Both the position numbers and the translations under genes were made by a program. A stretch of 64,000 nucleotides of DNA from Candidatus Lightella neohaematopini (lineage in GTDB: Bacteria; Pseudomonadota; Gammaproteobacteria; Enterobacterales; Enterobacteriaceae): assembly GCA_025728315.1 (NCBI GenBank), contig JAOBJW010000001.1:153439-217438 (forward strand), read 5' to 3'. The notes beneath the pieces are model-generated. The model worked only from the letters and a program-made list of their open reading frames with translations, made no database searches and was not told the DNA's origin. Shown here in pieces: positions 18,740 to 29,445 of this stretch (positions are counted from its first letter, which is position 1; each line of letters begins with the position of its first letter).

Positions 18740-19891
18740 ATGGATAATTTTAATATATTAAATTCAGTATTATTCTTAACAAAAAAATTAATTAAAAGAA
18801 AATCTATTAGCCCAATTGATAATGGTTGCCAAAAAATTTTAATAGATAGATTAAATAAATTAGGTTTTGTAATTAAATTACTTCCTAGTAAAAGTACTAG
18901 TAATTTTATTGCTTGGCATGGTAATAAAGAACCAACTTTAGCATTTTCTGGTCATACTGATGTAGTTGGTCCTGGAAATATTTATAATTGGTATTTTAAT
19001 CCTTTTAATCCTACTATATATAATGGAATGTTATATGGTAGAGGTTCCGTAGATATGAAAGGAGCATTATCAGCTATGATAATAGCAACAGAGTATTTTT
19101 TAAAATATAATCCACATCATTTAGGTACTTTATTGTTTCTGATTACTTCTGATGAAGAATCAGAAGCTACCAATGGTACTATTAAAATAGTTGATAAATT
19201 AATTAGTATAAATAAAAATATAAACTATTGTATTATTGGAGAACCATCTAGTATTTATAAATTAGGTGATAATATAAAAAATGGACGTAGAGGATCATTA
19301 ACTTGTAATTTAACTATTTACAGTAAACAAAAACATGTTGCTTATTGTAGTATTTTAAATAATCCTGTTTATCAAGTAATAAGTATAATTCATCAAATCT
19401 CAAAAATTATAGAAAATTTAAATTTATCAAATTTAATGACACCACCAACTACTTTTCAAGTTATTAATATTACTACTAATAATAGTTATATTAATACAAC
19501 TCCAAAAAGAGTAATAATACAACTTAACTTTCGTTTTAATTATAAACTTAAAGTATCTATTATTAAGAATAAAATTGAATTGTTGATTAATAAATATAAT
19601 TTAGATTATGAAATTAATTGGATAGTATCTAGTAATGCTTTTATTAGTCATACTGGTAAATTATTAAATATAGTTAAAGAAGCAATTAATTTTTATCAAG
19701 GTATTGTTCCTAGTATTAATAATAATGGTGGTACTTCTGATGGAAGATTTATTAATAAATTAGGAACTCAAATAATTGAATTAGGCTTAATAAATAAAAC
19801 TATTCATCAGGAAAATGAATGTGTAAGTATAATTGACCTGCAACAACTAGTAAAAATATATTATCGTATTATAGAGAACATATTAACTTAA
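18740..19891 (+). CDS. dapE: Succinyl-diaminopimelate desuccinylase
   Basis: DapE releases LL-diaminopimelate, a precursor of both lysine and peptidoglycan cross-links. It is a dizinc M20 enzyme. Ligands are visible in SGHTDVVGPG, RGSVDMKGA, the SDEESEATNGT pair of glutamates, GEPSS and the last His in TIHQENE. Length is 383 (E. coli 375). It follows tktB after 12 bases, a junction that retains enterobacterial order after intervening genes were lost. It converges with pmbA three bases away. Confidence 0.95.
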   Translation: MDNFNILNSVLFLTKKLIKRKSISPIDNGCQKILIDRLNKLGFVIKLLPSKSTSNFIAWHGNKEPTLAFSGHTDVVGPGNIYNWYFNPFNPTIYNGMLYGRGSVDMKGALSAMIIATEYFLKYNPHHLGTLLFLITSDEESEATNGTIKIVDKLISINKNINYCIIGEPSSIYKLGDNIKNGRRGSLTCNLTIYSKQKHVAYCSILNNPVYQVISIIHQISKIIENLNLSNLMTPPTTFQVINITTNNSYINTTPKRVIIQLNFRFNYKLKVSIIKNKIELLINKYNLDYEINWIVSSNAFISHTGKLLNIVKEAINFYQGIVPSINNNGGTSDGRFINKLGTQIIELGLINKTIHQENECVSIIDLQQLVKIYYRIIENILT

Positions 19892-19894
19892 AAA

Positions 19895-21253
19895 TTATAA
19901 ACCAGCAACGTTCATATTATTAACTAATAATGATCCACATTTAATATTACCTCTTAATTCAATATCATTACTAATACTACTAATATTACTAAACATATCA
20001 CTTAGATTACTAGCAATAGTTATTCCACTTATTGGATAAGAAATACAACCATTTTTTATTAAAAATCCGAATGCTCCTTTAGAATAATTACCATTATTAA
20101 TATTTACTTCATGCCCCATTAATTCTGTTACTAATATACCATTATGCATTAATTTTAATAAATCACTAAAATTAATATTATTATTTGTTACATACCAGTT
20201 ATAAATTCCTCCAGCATGCCCATTATTGTTAAGATTCAATTTTCTAGATGAATAACTATCTAATAACCAAGTATTTAGCACCCCATTTTTTATAATAAAA
20301 ATATCATTAGTTTTTACTCCTTCATAATCAAACGGAGTTGATCCAAGTTCATATGGAATATTAGGGCGTTCAATAATATTTAACCAACTAGGAAATATAA
20401 TTTTTCTAAATTTTTTTATTAAAAAAGTAGATTTTTTATATACATTATATCCATTAATAGCTTTTGCTAAGTAATAAAATAATTCAGTAGCTACTTCTGA
20501 TAAAAATATTACAGGATATCTTTTAGTTTTTATTATATTAGAATTAAGTCTTTGTATAGCACGATATGCTGCTCTTTCACCTACTATAGTATATGGTTCT
20601 AATTTATTAAAATCAGAATTTATAGTATAATAATAATCTCGTTCCATACTATTATTATTTTTTGCAATTACCTGACAATGCATTTGATAACAACTATAAG
20701 TATAACTTTGTAACATACCATAACTATTACCAAATGTTCGTGTATTGTAATAGTAATTAAAATATCCATAAGTACTATTGATTAATTTACTATATTTTTT
20801 AGCTGATTGTTCAACTAAATTTATTAGATCTATACACTTATTAGATGTTAATTTATATGGATTAAATAAACTTAAATTTGGTATTTTATTGATAGCTAAT
20901 TGTTTTAAGTCTGCTAGATCATGAGCATCATCTGGAGATAAATGTTTTGTTACAACAATTAAGTTATGTACTATTTTAATTAATTCTTTTAATTTAGTAT
21001 TACTTGATGAAGTACTACTTTTTTTATTTTTAAAAAAAATATCAATAGTAATATTACTATGATTATGCGATTTAATATATTCTATTTTATTATTATATGT
21101 ACTAAATGTACTACCAATAGTAGTAATAAAATTAATTGCTGCAGTAGCAGAATAACCACTAACTAGTGTTAGTAATTCGTTAATAATTTTTTTTGCATAA
21201 TAGATTTTTTCTTTTATTTCTAATAAATCAATCATATTAATTTTATTAACCAT
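19895..21253 (-). CDS. pmbA: Metalloprotease-like subunit PmbA/TldE
   Basis: PmbA (TldE) forms a heterodimer with TldD. The complex processes the microcin B17 precursor and degrades CcdA in E. coli. The sequence matches PmbA across its length: FGNSYGMLQ, MERDYYYT, VGERAAYRA, EVATELF, STPFDYEGV, GHAGGIYNW, TELMGHEVN, IKCGSLL. TldE itself lacks the HExxH metal site, as expected. I used ATG 21253, because a TTG three codons upstream is less likely. The partner TldD is encoded 8 kb away at 29.4 kb, so both halves are kept. The natural substrate here is unknown. Confidence 0.94.
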   Translation of the reverse strand: MVNKINMIDLLEIKEKIYYAKKIINELLTLVSGYSATAAINFITTIGSTFSTYNNKIEYIKSHNHSNITIDIFFKNKKSSTSSSNTKLKELIKIVHNLIVVTKHLSPDDAHDLADLKQLAINKIPNLSLFNPYKLTSNKCIDLINLVEQSAKKYSKLINSTYGYFNYYYNTRTFGNSYGMLQSYTYSCYQMHCQVIAKNNNSMERDYYYTINSDFNKLEPYTIVGERAAYRAIQRLNSNIIKTKRYPVIFLSEVATELFYYLAKAINGYNVYKKSTFLIKKFRKIIFPSWLNIIERPNIPYELGSTPFDYEGVKTNDIFIIKNGVLNTWLLDSYSSRKLNLNNNGHAGGIYNWYVTNNNINFSDLLKLMHNGILVTELMGHEVNINNGNYSKGAFGFLIKNGCISYPISGITIASNLSDMFSNISSISNDIELRGNIKCGSLLVNNMNVAGL

Positions 21254-21408
21254 ATTTAACAATAAATACTTTTAGTAGTTTTTTATATATTAAAAATATT
21301 AATTCAATAAAAAATATCTTTACTAATTTATAATTAGTAAATCTTTTGAAATTATTTTTCATATGCAAATTTATCATAATTAAGTATTTTAATAAAAAAT
21401 ATTACTAA

Positions 21409-22062
21409 CTAAATATATATTGGTACTATATTTTTTAATTTAGTTAATTTATTTACATTAAATTTATTTATCACTAACGCACACATATCTAATATATTAC
21501 AATTATTACTATTTAGTATAGTAAATTTATTACTTATAGATTTTTTTCTAGGATATAAAAACCAAAAATTACCAGTTAATACCCAATTACCTAATAAGTT
21601 ATTACAAAAAGCTACAATATCTTTAATATCTAATAAAATAATTTTATTCTTTAAATACCAATTATTACTATTTTTACAATACTTAGCAACATATAATTTA
21701 TTATTATATGCATAGTTAGCAACTAATATCTTTTTAATCTTAGTACAACGCCATGCTCCTTCGGCTAACACAACAAGATTAGATATACTAATTAATGGTA
21801 TATTATTACTAAATGATAATCCTTGAGCTATACTATTAATTATTCTAATTTTAGTAAAACTACCTGGCCCATTATTAAATGCTAACGCATGTAGTTCTTT
21901 TAAAGAAATATTGGAAGTAAAAAAAACATTATTAATTGTTGTTAATAAATAATTAATGTAATCATTGTTATTTATTGTAATACCACATAATATTATATTA
22001 TATTTATTTATTAAAGCTATCGAATAATCAGTTGTTGAATTATTAATAATTAGTATATTCAT
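21409..22062 (-). CDS. tsaB: tRNA t6A biosynthesis protein TsaB
   Basis: TsaB is the non-catalytic partner of TsaD in making threonylcarbamoyladenosine at position 37 of ANN-decoding tRNAs. The ASKHA-fold N-terminus (ILIINNSTTDYSIALI), LHALAFNNGPGSFTKIRI and the region AQGLSFSNNIPLISIS match the family. The usual ILAIDTAT strand has become ILIINNST, so it is diverged. Length is 217 (E. coli 231). It is divergent from pabB with 64 bases between them. tsaB and pabB are close neighbours in E. coli too. Confidence 0.9.
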   Translation of the reverse strand: MNILIINNSTTDYSIALINKYNIILCGITINNNDYINYLLTTINNVFFTSNISLKELHALAFNNGPGSFTKIRIINSIAQGLSFSNNIPLISISNLVVLAEGAWRCTKIKKILVANYAYNNKLYVAKYCKNSNNWYLKNKIILLDIKDIVAFCNNLLGNWVLTGNFWFLYPRKKSISNKFTILNSNNCNILDMCALVINKFNVNKLTKLKNIVPIYI

Positions 22063-22126
22063 AATTAAAATATATTATACTAATTTTAGTTGTATTTTAA
22101 ATATAAATTTAATACTATTATAATAT

Positions 22127-23497
22127 ATGTCATTAAATTTAATAACTTTACCATACAAAGATAATTTTTTATTATCTTTATTACTAAAATTATATGATAA
22201 ACCATGGACAATGTTATTACATTCTGGAGGAAGTAATAATCAAAATTGTCGTTATGATATTTTTGTAACTGATCCAATAATTAAATTGGTTACATATGGA
22301 AAAATAACTAAAATACAATATAAAAGTAATATTTTATTTAGTAATAAAGATCCTTTTTTATTAGTTAATAACTATTTAAATAAATTAAAAATTAAAACTA
22401 GTTTTAATAGTGAAATACCATTTCAAGGTGGAGCGGTTGGTATCTTTGGTTATGATTTAATACGTAATATTGAATATATACCCACAATTACTAAAAATGA
22501 TATATATATTCCAGATATGATAGTTGGTATTTATAATTGGGCTATAATAACTGATCATAAAAGGAAAATTAATATTTTAATTGGTCATAATAATTTAAGT
22601 AAAATATTGAGTAATATTAAAATATTAATAAATAATAATATTAAAATTAATACTAATTTTTCAGTAAAATCATGGAAATCTAATATGACTTTATCTGAAT
22701 ATAAAAATAAATTTAATTATATCAAGCAATGTCTATATTCTGGTGAATGTTATCAAGTATGTTTAGCACAACGATTTAGTACTATATATTATGGAAATGA
22801 AGTAATTGCTTTTAATAAATTATTAAATCATAATCAGGCTCCTTTTTCAGCTTTTATAAAATTTGATAATTGTTCTATTATTAGTTTATCTCCAGAAAGA
22901 TTTATAAAAGTAAATAATGGAAATATTACTTCTAGCCCAATTAAAGGTACCATAAAAAAATTAGATAACATTAATGATAATAATTTACAAATTACTAAAT
23001 TACTAAATTCTACTAAAGATAAAGCCGAAAATATTATGATTGTTGATTTAATACGTAGTGATATTAGCAAATTATCTATACCTGGCAGTGTGTATGTATC
23101 ATCATTATTAAAATTAGAAACTTATAAATCTGTACATCATATAGTCAGTACTATTAATGCTAAATTAATGAAGCAATATAGTAATCTTGAACTATTAAAT
23201 TCATGTTTTCCTGGTGGATCAATTACTGGAGCTCCTAAATTAAAAGCTATAAATCTTATAGAACAATTAGAACCTAATAGAAGAAATTTATGGTGTGGTA
23301 GTATTGGTTATATTAGTTATTGTGGTAATATGGATACTAATATTAGTATTAGAACCTTAATTATGAATAATAATAAAATTTATTGTTCTGTTGGTTCTGG
23401 TATTGTATTAGATAGTGATGTAAAATCTGAATTTGATGAAATGTTAGCAAAAGTCGATTCAATTATCCCTATATTAAGTAAAAATAATTTTTACTAA
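22127..23497 (+). CDS. pabB: Aminodeoxychorismate synthase component I
   Basis: PabB, with the glutaminase PabA, converts chorismate to 4-amino-4-deoxychorismate for folate. The N-terminus keeps WTMLLHSGG and the PFQGGAVGIFGYDL motif. The catalytic domain has SGECYQVCLAQRF, SLSPERFI, the nucleophilic lysine in SSPIKGT, DLIRSDI and FPGGSITGAPK. Length is 456 (E. coli 453). The PIKGT lysine and LHSGG mark it as PabB and not TrpE. It works between AroC and PabC, both encoded in this window. Confidence 0.95.
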   Translation: MSLNLITLPYKDNFLLSLLLKLYDKPWTMLLHSGGSNNQNCRYDIFVTDPIIKLVTYGKITKIQYKSNILFSNKDPFLLVNNYLNKLKIKTSFNSEIPFQGGAVGIFGYDLIRNIEYIPTITKNDIYIPDMIVGIYNWAIITDHKRKINILIGHNNLSKILSNIKILINNNIKINTNFSVKSWKSNMTLSEYKNKFNYIKQCLYSGECYQVCLAQRFSTIYYGNEVIAFNKLLNHNQAPFSAFIKFDNCSIISLSPERFIKVNNGNITSSPIKGTIKKLDNINDNNLQITKLLNSTKDKAENIMIVDLIRSDISKLSIPGSVYVSSLLKLETYKSVHHIVSTINAKLMKQYSNLELLNSCFPGGSITGAPKLKAINLIEQLEPNRRNLWCGSIGYISYCGNMDTNISIRTLIMNNNKIYCSVGSGIVLDSDVKSEFDEMLAKVDSIIPILSKNNFY

Positions 23498-23500
23498 AAA

Positions 23501-24142
23501 TTATTTAAAAAATTGACTAATTTTTGCTTTTAAAATATCTATTGCTACTCTGTTTTTTCCTCCTTTAGGTACAATAATATCAGCATATTGTTTAGATGGT
23601 TCAATAAATTGAAAAAACATTGGTCTAACTGTTTTTTTATATTGATATATTACTGAATCTATTGATCTACCTCGTTCATTAACATCACGTTTAATACGTC
23701 TTACTAAACAAATATCTAGTGGGGTATCTATAAAAATAGAAAAATTCATTTCTTTTCTTAATTTTATATTAGTTAAAAGTAATATACCTTCTAAAATTAT
23801 AACTTTTTTTGGTGATAAGTATCTTGTAATTCGTGTTCTTGTATGCTCTGTATAACTATAAATAGGTACTTTAATTGGTAATCCGGATTTTAATTTATAT
23901 ATATGTTGTAATAATAAATTATGATCCATAGAATTTGGATGATCATAATTTGTTTTTGTTCTTTCAATAATTTTAATATTACTTTGATCTTTATAGTAAC
24001 TATCTTCTGGTATAATACCTATGTTATGATCTCCAACCTGTTCTCGTAGTTCTTTATATAAAGTACTAGCAATAAGACTTTTTCCAGAAGCAGAAGCACC
24101 AGTAATACCAATTATAATACATTGGTTAAATTTATTGATCAT
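23501..24142 (-). CDS. udk: Uridine/cytidine kinase
   Basis: Udk phosphorylates uridine and cytidine to UMP and CMP. The Walker A motif [11 protein letters not shown] is at residues 12-22, followed by [28 protein letters not shown] and [13 protein letters not shown]. The 213-residue length matches E. coli. It converges on pabB with a three-base gap and is divergent from metG, its neighbour region in enterobacteria. With the transporter NupC at 53.9 kb it suggests uptake and salvage of host pyrimidine nucleosides. Confidence 0.96.
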   Translation of the reverse strand: MINKFNQCIIIGITGASASGKSLIASTLYKELREQVGDHNIGIIPEDSYYKDQSNIKIIERTKTNYDHPNSMDHNLLLQHIYKLKSGLPIKVPIYSYTEHTRTRITRYLSPKKVIILEGILLLTNIKLRKEMNFSIFIDTPLDICLVRRIKRDVNERGRSIDSVIYQYKKTVRPMFFQFIEPSKQYADIIVPKGGKNRVAIDILKAKISQFFK

Positions 24143-24331
24143 AAAATTAAATATAAAATATAAAAATATTTTTCATTATAGTAAATTTAATAATAAAAAT
24201 GAATTAATATATATTTTATAAAATAATTTATTTTGTTTTTTTAATACATATTAAATATAGTATTTAACTATTGTATAATAAAATATAAATTATTGTTTTT
24301 AATTATAATTTAAAAAATTAAGTAGTTAATA

Positions 24332-25960
24332 ATGGATAAAAAAATACTAGTAACATGTGCATTACCATATGCTAACGGACCAATTCATTTAGGTCATATG
24401 TATGAACATATACAAGCTGATATATGGGTACGTTATCAAAAATTAATTGGTAATATAGTTTATTTTATTTGTGCTGACGATGCTCATGGAACACCAATTA
24501 TACTGCATTCAAAAAAATTAGGTCTATCTATAGATAATATGATTCATCAAATATATTTAGAACATACCAATGATTTACATAAATTTAATATTAATTACGA
24601 TAATTATTATTCGACACATAGTATTGAAAATAAAGAATTATTAATTAGCGTTTACACAAAATTAAAACAGAAAAAATTAATATACAGTGATATAATAGCT
24701 CAATTATATGATGTTAAATATAATTTATTCTTACCAGATCGATTTATTATTGGTACTTGTCCTAAATGTTTTTCTTCTAAGCAATATGGTGATTTTTGTG
24801 AAATTTGTAGTACTACATATAACGCACTAGAATTAATAAATCCTAAATCTGTATTGTCTAATACAACTCCAGAAATACGTATGTCTAAACATTTATTTTT
24901 TAATTTACCAATATTTAATAATATATTATATGAATGGATTAATTCTGGTGTTTTAGATTATTGTATAATAAATAAAGTTAAAGAATGGTTTCATGTTGGA
25001 TTAAAACCATGGAATATATCTAGAGACGCTCCTTATTTCGGTTTTTTGATACCTAAAGAAGTTAATAAATATTTTTATGTATGGTTAGATGCTTCTATTG
25101 CTTATATAAGTACCTTTAAAAATTTTTGTCAAAAAAATAGAAACGTTAATTTTTATGAATTTTGGTGTGAGCATTCTAATACATACTTATATCATTTTAT
25201 TGGTAAAGATATTGTATATTTTCATAGTTTATTTTGGCCGGCAATTCTTCATAGTATTAATTTTCGTAAACCTAGTAAATTATTTGTACATGGACATGTT
25301 AATATTAACGGAGAAAAACTATCCAAATCTAAAAATAATTTCATTACAGCTAATTCATACTTATCTGTATTAGATGCTGATTATTTGCGTTATTACTATG
25401 CTAGTAAATTAACATTAGGTATTAATGATATAAATTTTAATTTAGAAGAATTTGTACAAAAAATTAATAATGATATTATTAATAAAATAATTAATTTGGC
25501 AGCAAGAAGTGCTAAATTTATAATAGATAAATTTAGTGGATATTTGTCAAAAAAAATATTTGATCAAACACTAAATAATATTTTTATTAATTCATCTAAT
25601 GACATTCAAATAGCTTTTGAACAATTAAATATTAGTTTAGTAATAAGAAAAGTTGTATATTTAGCTGATTTAGCTAATATTTTTATTCACAACAAAAAAC
25701 CATGGTTATTAACAAAAAAGGATAATTATCATGATTTACAAGGTATTTGTTCTATGGGTATACACTTATTTGCTATTATTATGGCTTACCTTAAACCTAT
25801 TCTACCTACTTTAGTAGAGAAAACAGAATTATTCCTTAATACTAAGTTAGTATGGGTGGATCATGTTAATTATTCTAAATTAATTACTAATAGAATTAAT
25901 TCATTTACGCATTTAGCAAAACGAATAGAACTAACACAAGCTAAATTAATTATGAAATAG
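24332..25960 (+). CDS. metG: Methionyl-tRNA synthetase without C-terminal dimerisation domain
   Basis: MetG charges tRNA-Met. The HIGH motif is HLGH (residues 20-23), the zinc knuckle is CPKC...CEIC, and the KMSKS loop is KLSKS. The anticodon-binding helical domain follows, including KKPW. The protein ends at residue 542, whereas E. coli MetG has 677 residues with a C-terminal tRNA-binding, dimer-forming domain. That domain is absent, so the enzyme is probably monomeric. The E. coli core alone is active, so function is expected. Confidence 0.95.
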   Translation: MDKKILVTCALPYANGPIHLGHMYEHIQADIWVRYQKLIGNIVYFICADDAHGTPIILHSKKLGLSIDNMIHQIYLEHTNDLHKFNINYDNYYSTHSIENKELLISVYTKLKQKKLIYSDIIAQLYDVKYNLFLPDRFIIGTCPKCFSSKQYGDFCEICSTTYNALELINPKSVLSNTTPEIRMSKHLFFNLPIFNNILYEWINSGVLDYCIINKVKEWFHVGLKPWNISRDAPYFGFLIPKEVNKYFYVWLDASIAYISTFKNFCQKNRNVNFYEFWCEHSNTYLYHFIGKDIVYFHSLFWPAILHSINFRKPSKLFVHGHVNINGEKLSKSKNNFITANSYLSVLDADYLRYYYASKLTLGINDINFNLEEFVQKINNDIINKIINLAARSAKFIIDKFSGYLSKKIFDQTLNNIFINSSNDIQIAFEQLNISLVIRKVVYLADLANIFIHNKKPWLLTKKDNYHDLQGICSMGIHLFAIIMAYLKPILPTLVEKTELFLNTKLVWVDHVNYSKLITNRINSFTHLAKRIELTQAKLIMK

Positions 25961-25974
25961 ATTAAACTTAATCT
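25959..25974. terminator. Possible bidirectional terminator between metG and accC
   Basis: A perfect inverted repeat, AGATTA-AACT-TAATCT, begins at the last bases of the metG stop codon in the 23-base gap between two convergent genes. The stem has six pairs and only one GC pair, and no strong T-run follows on the plus strand. The position suits a shared terminator, but in DNA this AT-rich such repeats arise easily. Confidence 0.25.
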
Positions 25975-25983
25975 GTAATAAAA

Positions 25984-27309
25984 TTATAGATGTTTTATGT
26001 TAAACATACCTTGTTGTTGGAAGTAACTATTATTAATAATTAAATCAATAAATTTAATATTTGTATTTATTCCATTTATAATTAATTCATCTAAAGCATT
26101 TTTCATACGTAAAATAGAAATATTTCTATTTTTACCAAAACATATTAGTTTACCAATCATAGAATCATAATATATAGGAACTTCATATCCACTATAGATA
26201 TGAGATTCCCAACGAACACCTAATCCTCCAGGAGGATGAAAATAATTAATTCTACCAGCACTAGGTATAAATTTATTAGAATCTTCTGCATTAATTCGAC
26301 ATTCAATAGCATGACCTAAAATATTAATATCATTTTGTTTTATTGATAATGGTTGTCCAAGTGCAATTAATAATTGTTCTTTTACTATATCTATACCAGT
26401 AATCATTTCAGTTACTGTATGTTCCACTTGAATTCTAGTATTCATTTCTATAAAATAGAACATATTATCTTTATATAAAAATTCAAATGTACCTACCCCT
26501 CTATAATTAATTGCAATACAAACTTCAATGCATTTATCTCTAATACTCTTTAATAAATTATTATCGATATTAAATACCGGAGCTTCTTCTATAATTTTCT
26601 GATAACGTCGTTGTATTGAACAATCTCGTTCATATAAAGTAACTACGTTACCATAATTATCAGCTATAATTTGTACTTCAATATGTCTAAAATTATCTAA
26701 ATATTTTTCGATATAAATTGAGTAACGACTATTAGTAATTTTTTCTTCTGTTTTTATAAAATTCAGTGATGAAATTAAATCTTTATCGTTATGTACAATA
26801 TACATATTTTGACCACCACCACCATATGCTGATTTAATTATTAAAGGATAACCAATATTATTAGCTATACTAATATTTTTTTTTGTATCATCTAATGATA
26901 GATAACCTGATCCTAGAATACATTGTATTCCCATTTTTTTCATAGTTTTTCTAGCAAGGATTTTATTACCCATTAGTCTTATAGTACTAGCTTTTGGTCC
27001 AATAAAAATAAATCCAGATTTTTCTACCTGTTCAGCAAAATTAGCATTTTCTGATAAAAAACCATAACCTGGATGAATGGCCGTTGATTTAGTAATTTCT
27101 GCTGCAGATATAATTGCTGGAATATTTAAATAACTATTTTTAGGTTCTGGTAAACCTATACATATTGTTTCATCTGCTAGAAATACATGCTTTAAATTTT
27201 TATCTATAGTTGAATATATAGCTACTGTTTTAATATCTAACTCTTTACATGCTCTAAGAATACGTAAGGCAATTTCTCCTCTGTTAGCAATAATGATTTT
27301 ATGTAACAT
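25984..27309 (-). CDS. accC: Biotin carboxylase subunit of acetyl-CoA carboxylase
   Basis: AccC carboxylates biotin on AccB with ATP and bicarbonate. The N-terminus [16 protein letters not shown], the glycine-rich ATP loop [42 protein letters not shown] and [12 protein letters not shown] are all present. I chose ATG 27309, which gives the canonical start. A TTG four codons earlier is unlikely. It overlaps the end of accB by 11 bases, so the two are translationally coupled. The protein has 441 residues (E. coli 449). Confidence 0.96.
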   Translation of the reverse strand: MLHKIIIANRGEIALRILRACKELDIKTVAIYSTIDKNLKHVFLADETICIGLPEPKNSYLNIPAIISAAEITKSTAIHPGYGFLSENANFAEQVEKSGFIFIGPKASTIRLMGNKILARKTMKKMGIQCILGSGYLSLDDTKKNISIANNIGYPLIIKSAYGGGGQNMYIVHNDKDLISSLNFIKTEEKITNSRYSIYIEKYLDNFRHIEVQIIADNYGNVVTLYERDCSIQRRYQKIIEEAPVFNIDNNLLKSIRDKCIEVCIAINYRGVGTFEFLYKDNMFYFIEMNTRIQVEHTVTEMITGIDIVKEQLLIALGQPLSIKQNDINILGHAIECRINAEDSNKFIPSAGRINYFHPPGGLGVRWESHIYSGYEVPIYYDSMIGKLICFGKNRNISILRMKNALDELIINGINTNIKFIDLIINNSYFQQQGMFNIKHL

Positions 27310-27733
27310 GATTATTTTCAAGAATTATTAATGGTTCATCAAATTCTACTGGTTGTCCATTATTTAGTAAAATATTTTTTATTACACCTGATTTTTCTGA
27401 TTTAATTTGATTCATTACTTTCATTGCTTCAATAATAAATAAAACATCACCCACATTAATTTTTTGTCCTATTTGAATAAATGGTTTTGCATTTGGATAA
27501 GGTGTGTAATAAAAAGTACCTACCATAGGCGATCTTATTATATTATTTTCATTTATATCTTCTGATTTATTATTTATTTGATTATTATTTTTATGTTGTT
27601 TTATTAACTTATGATTTATATCAAAATTATTACGGCTTAATTTAATAGTTTCCTGATTTTCTTTAATTTCTAATTCTAGAATACTAGAATTTTCAATTAG
27701 TGCTATTAATTTTTTTATTTTATTAATATTCAT
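27299..27733 (-). CDS. accB: Biotin carboxyl carrier protein
   Basis: AccB carries the carboxybiotin between AccC and the AccA/AccD transferase. The biotinyl lysine is Lys105 in [11 protein letters not shown]. The N-terminal helix ([21 protein letters not shown]) and the core [14 protein letters not shown] are conserved. The linker is Asn/Lys rich instead of Ala/Pro rich. The start is ATG 27733, because the TTG four codons upstream has no counterpart in the family. The order aroQ-accB-accC is typical of many gammaproteobacteria. Confidence 0.95.
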   Translation of the reverse strand: MNINKIKKLIALIENSSILELEIKENQETIKLSRNNFDINHKLIKQHKNNNQINNKSEDINENNIIRSPMVGTFYYTPYPNAKPFIQIGQKINVGDVLFIIEAMKVMNQIKSEKSGVIKNILLNNGQPVEFDEPLIILENNHVT

Positions 27734-27758
27734 AACATAATCCAAATTATAAAATTTA

Positions 27759-28208
27759 TTATTTACTTACTAAATATTTTACTGCTTTTTGTAAAGCAAA
27801 ATAATATCCTTCTGATCCTAAACCTGATATTGTACCTAATGCAATATCAGAAAAATATGAATAATTACGAAAATATTCTCTTGCATATATATTAGAAATA
27901 TGTATTTCTATAAATGGTATATTAACTGCTATTAATGTATCTCTTAATGCAATACTAGTATGTGTAAAAGCTGCTGGATTAAACAATATGAAATTAACAT
28001 TATTGTATGACTGTTGAATACAATTAATTATTTTATGTTCCGCATTAGATTGAAAATAATTAAAATTAACTTTTAATTTATTTGCTAATAATTTAAGATT
28101 ACGTATAATATTATTAATATTAATGTTATTATAATATTTACTTTCTCTTAATGATAGAATATTAATGTTAGGTCCATTAATTAGTAGTATATTAAATTTA
28201 TTGTGCAT
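27759..28208 (-). CDS. aroQ: 3-dehydroquinate dehydratase, type II
   Basis: AroQ dehydrates 3-dehydroquinate in the shikimate pathway. The motif [15 protein letters not shown] with its active-site Asn and Arg, [15 protein letters not shown] and [14 protein letters not shown] match the type II family. Length is 149. E. coli uses the unrelated type I enzyme AroD instead, so the ancestor resembled those enterobacteria that keep aroQ beside accBC. AroF and AroC of the same pathway are also in this window. Confidence 0.95.
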   Translation of the reverse strand: MHNKFNILLINGPNINILSLRESKYYNNININNIIRNLKLLANKLKVNFNYFQSNAEHKIINCIQQSYNNVNFILFNPAAFTHTSIALRDTLIAVNIPFIEIHISNIYAREYFRNYSYFSDIALGTISGLGSEGYYFALQKAVKYLVSK

Positions 28209-28358
28209 ATTTTTTAATTATGGTAATTTAAAAAATCTAAATTTATTAATATTTTATTACTTATTATATTAATATTAAAGTAATAGAGTATATATATTTT
28301 ATCTTAAATTTAAAATGTATATTTAATTTATTTTTATTAAAAAATAAATAAATTTTAA

Positions 28359-29435
<1,077 letters not shown>

Positions 29436-29445
29436 GAAAATTTTC

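Noticed and set aside
29436-29445. Palindrome GAAAATTTTC between mreB and tldD
   Set aside because: Ten bases with no loop cannot form a useful hairpin, and the gap between the convergent genes is only these ten bases.
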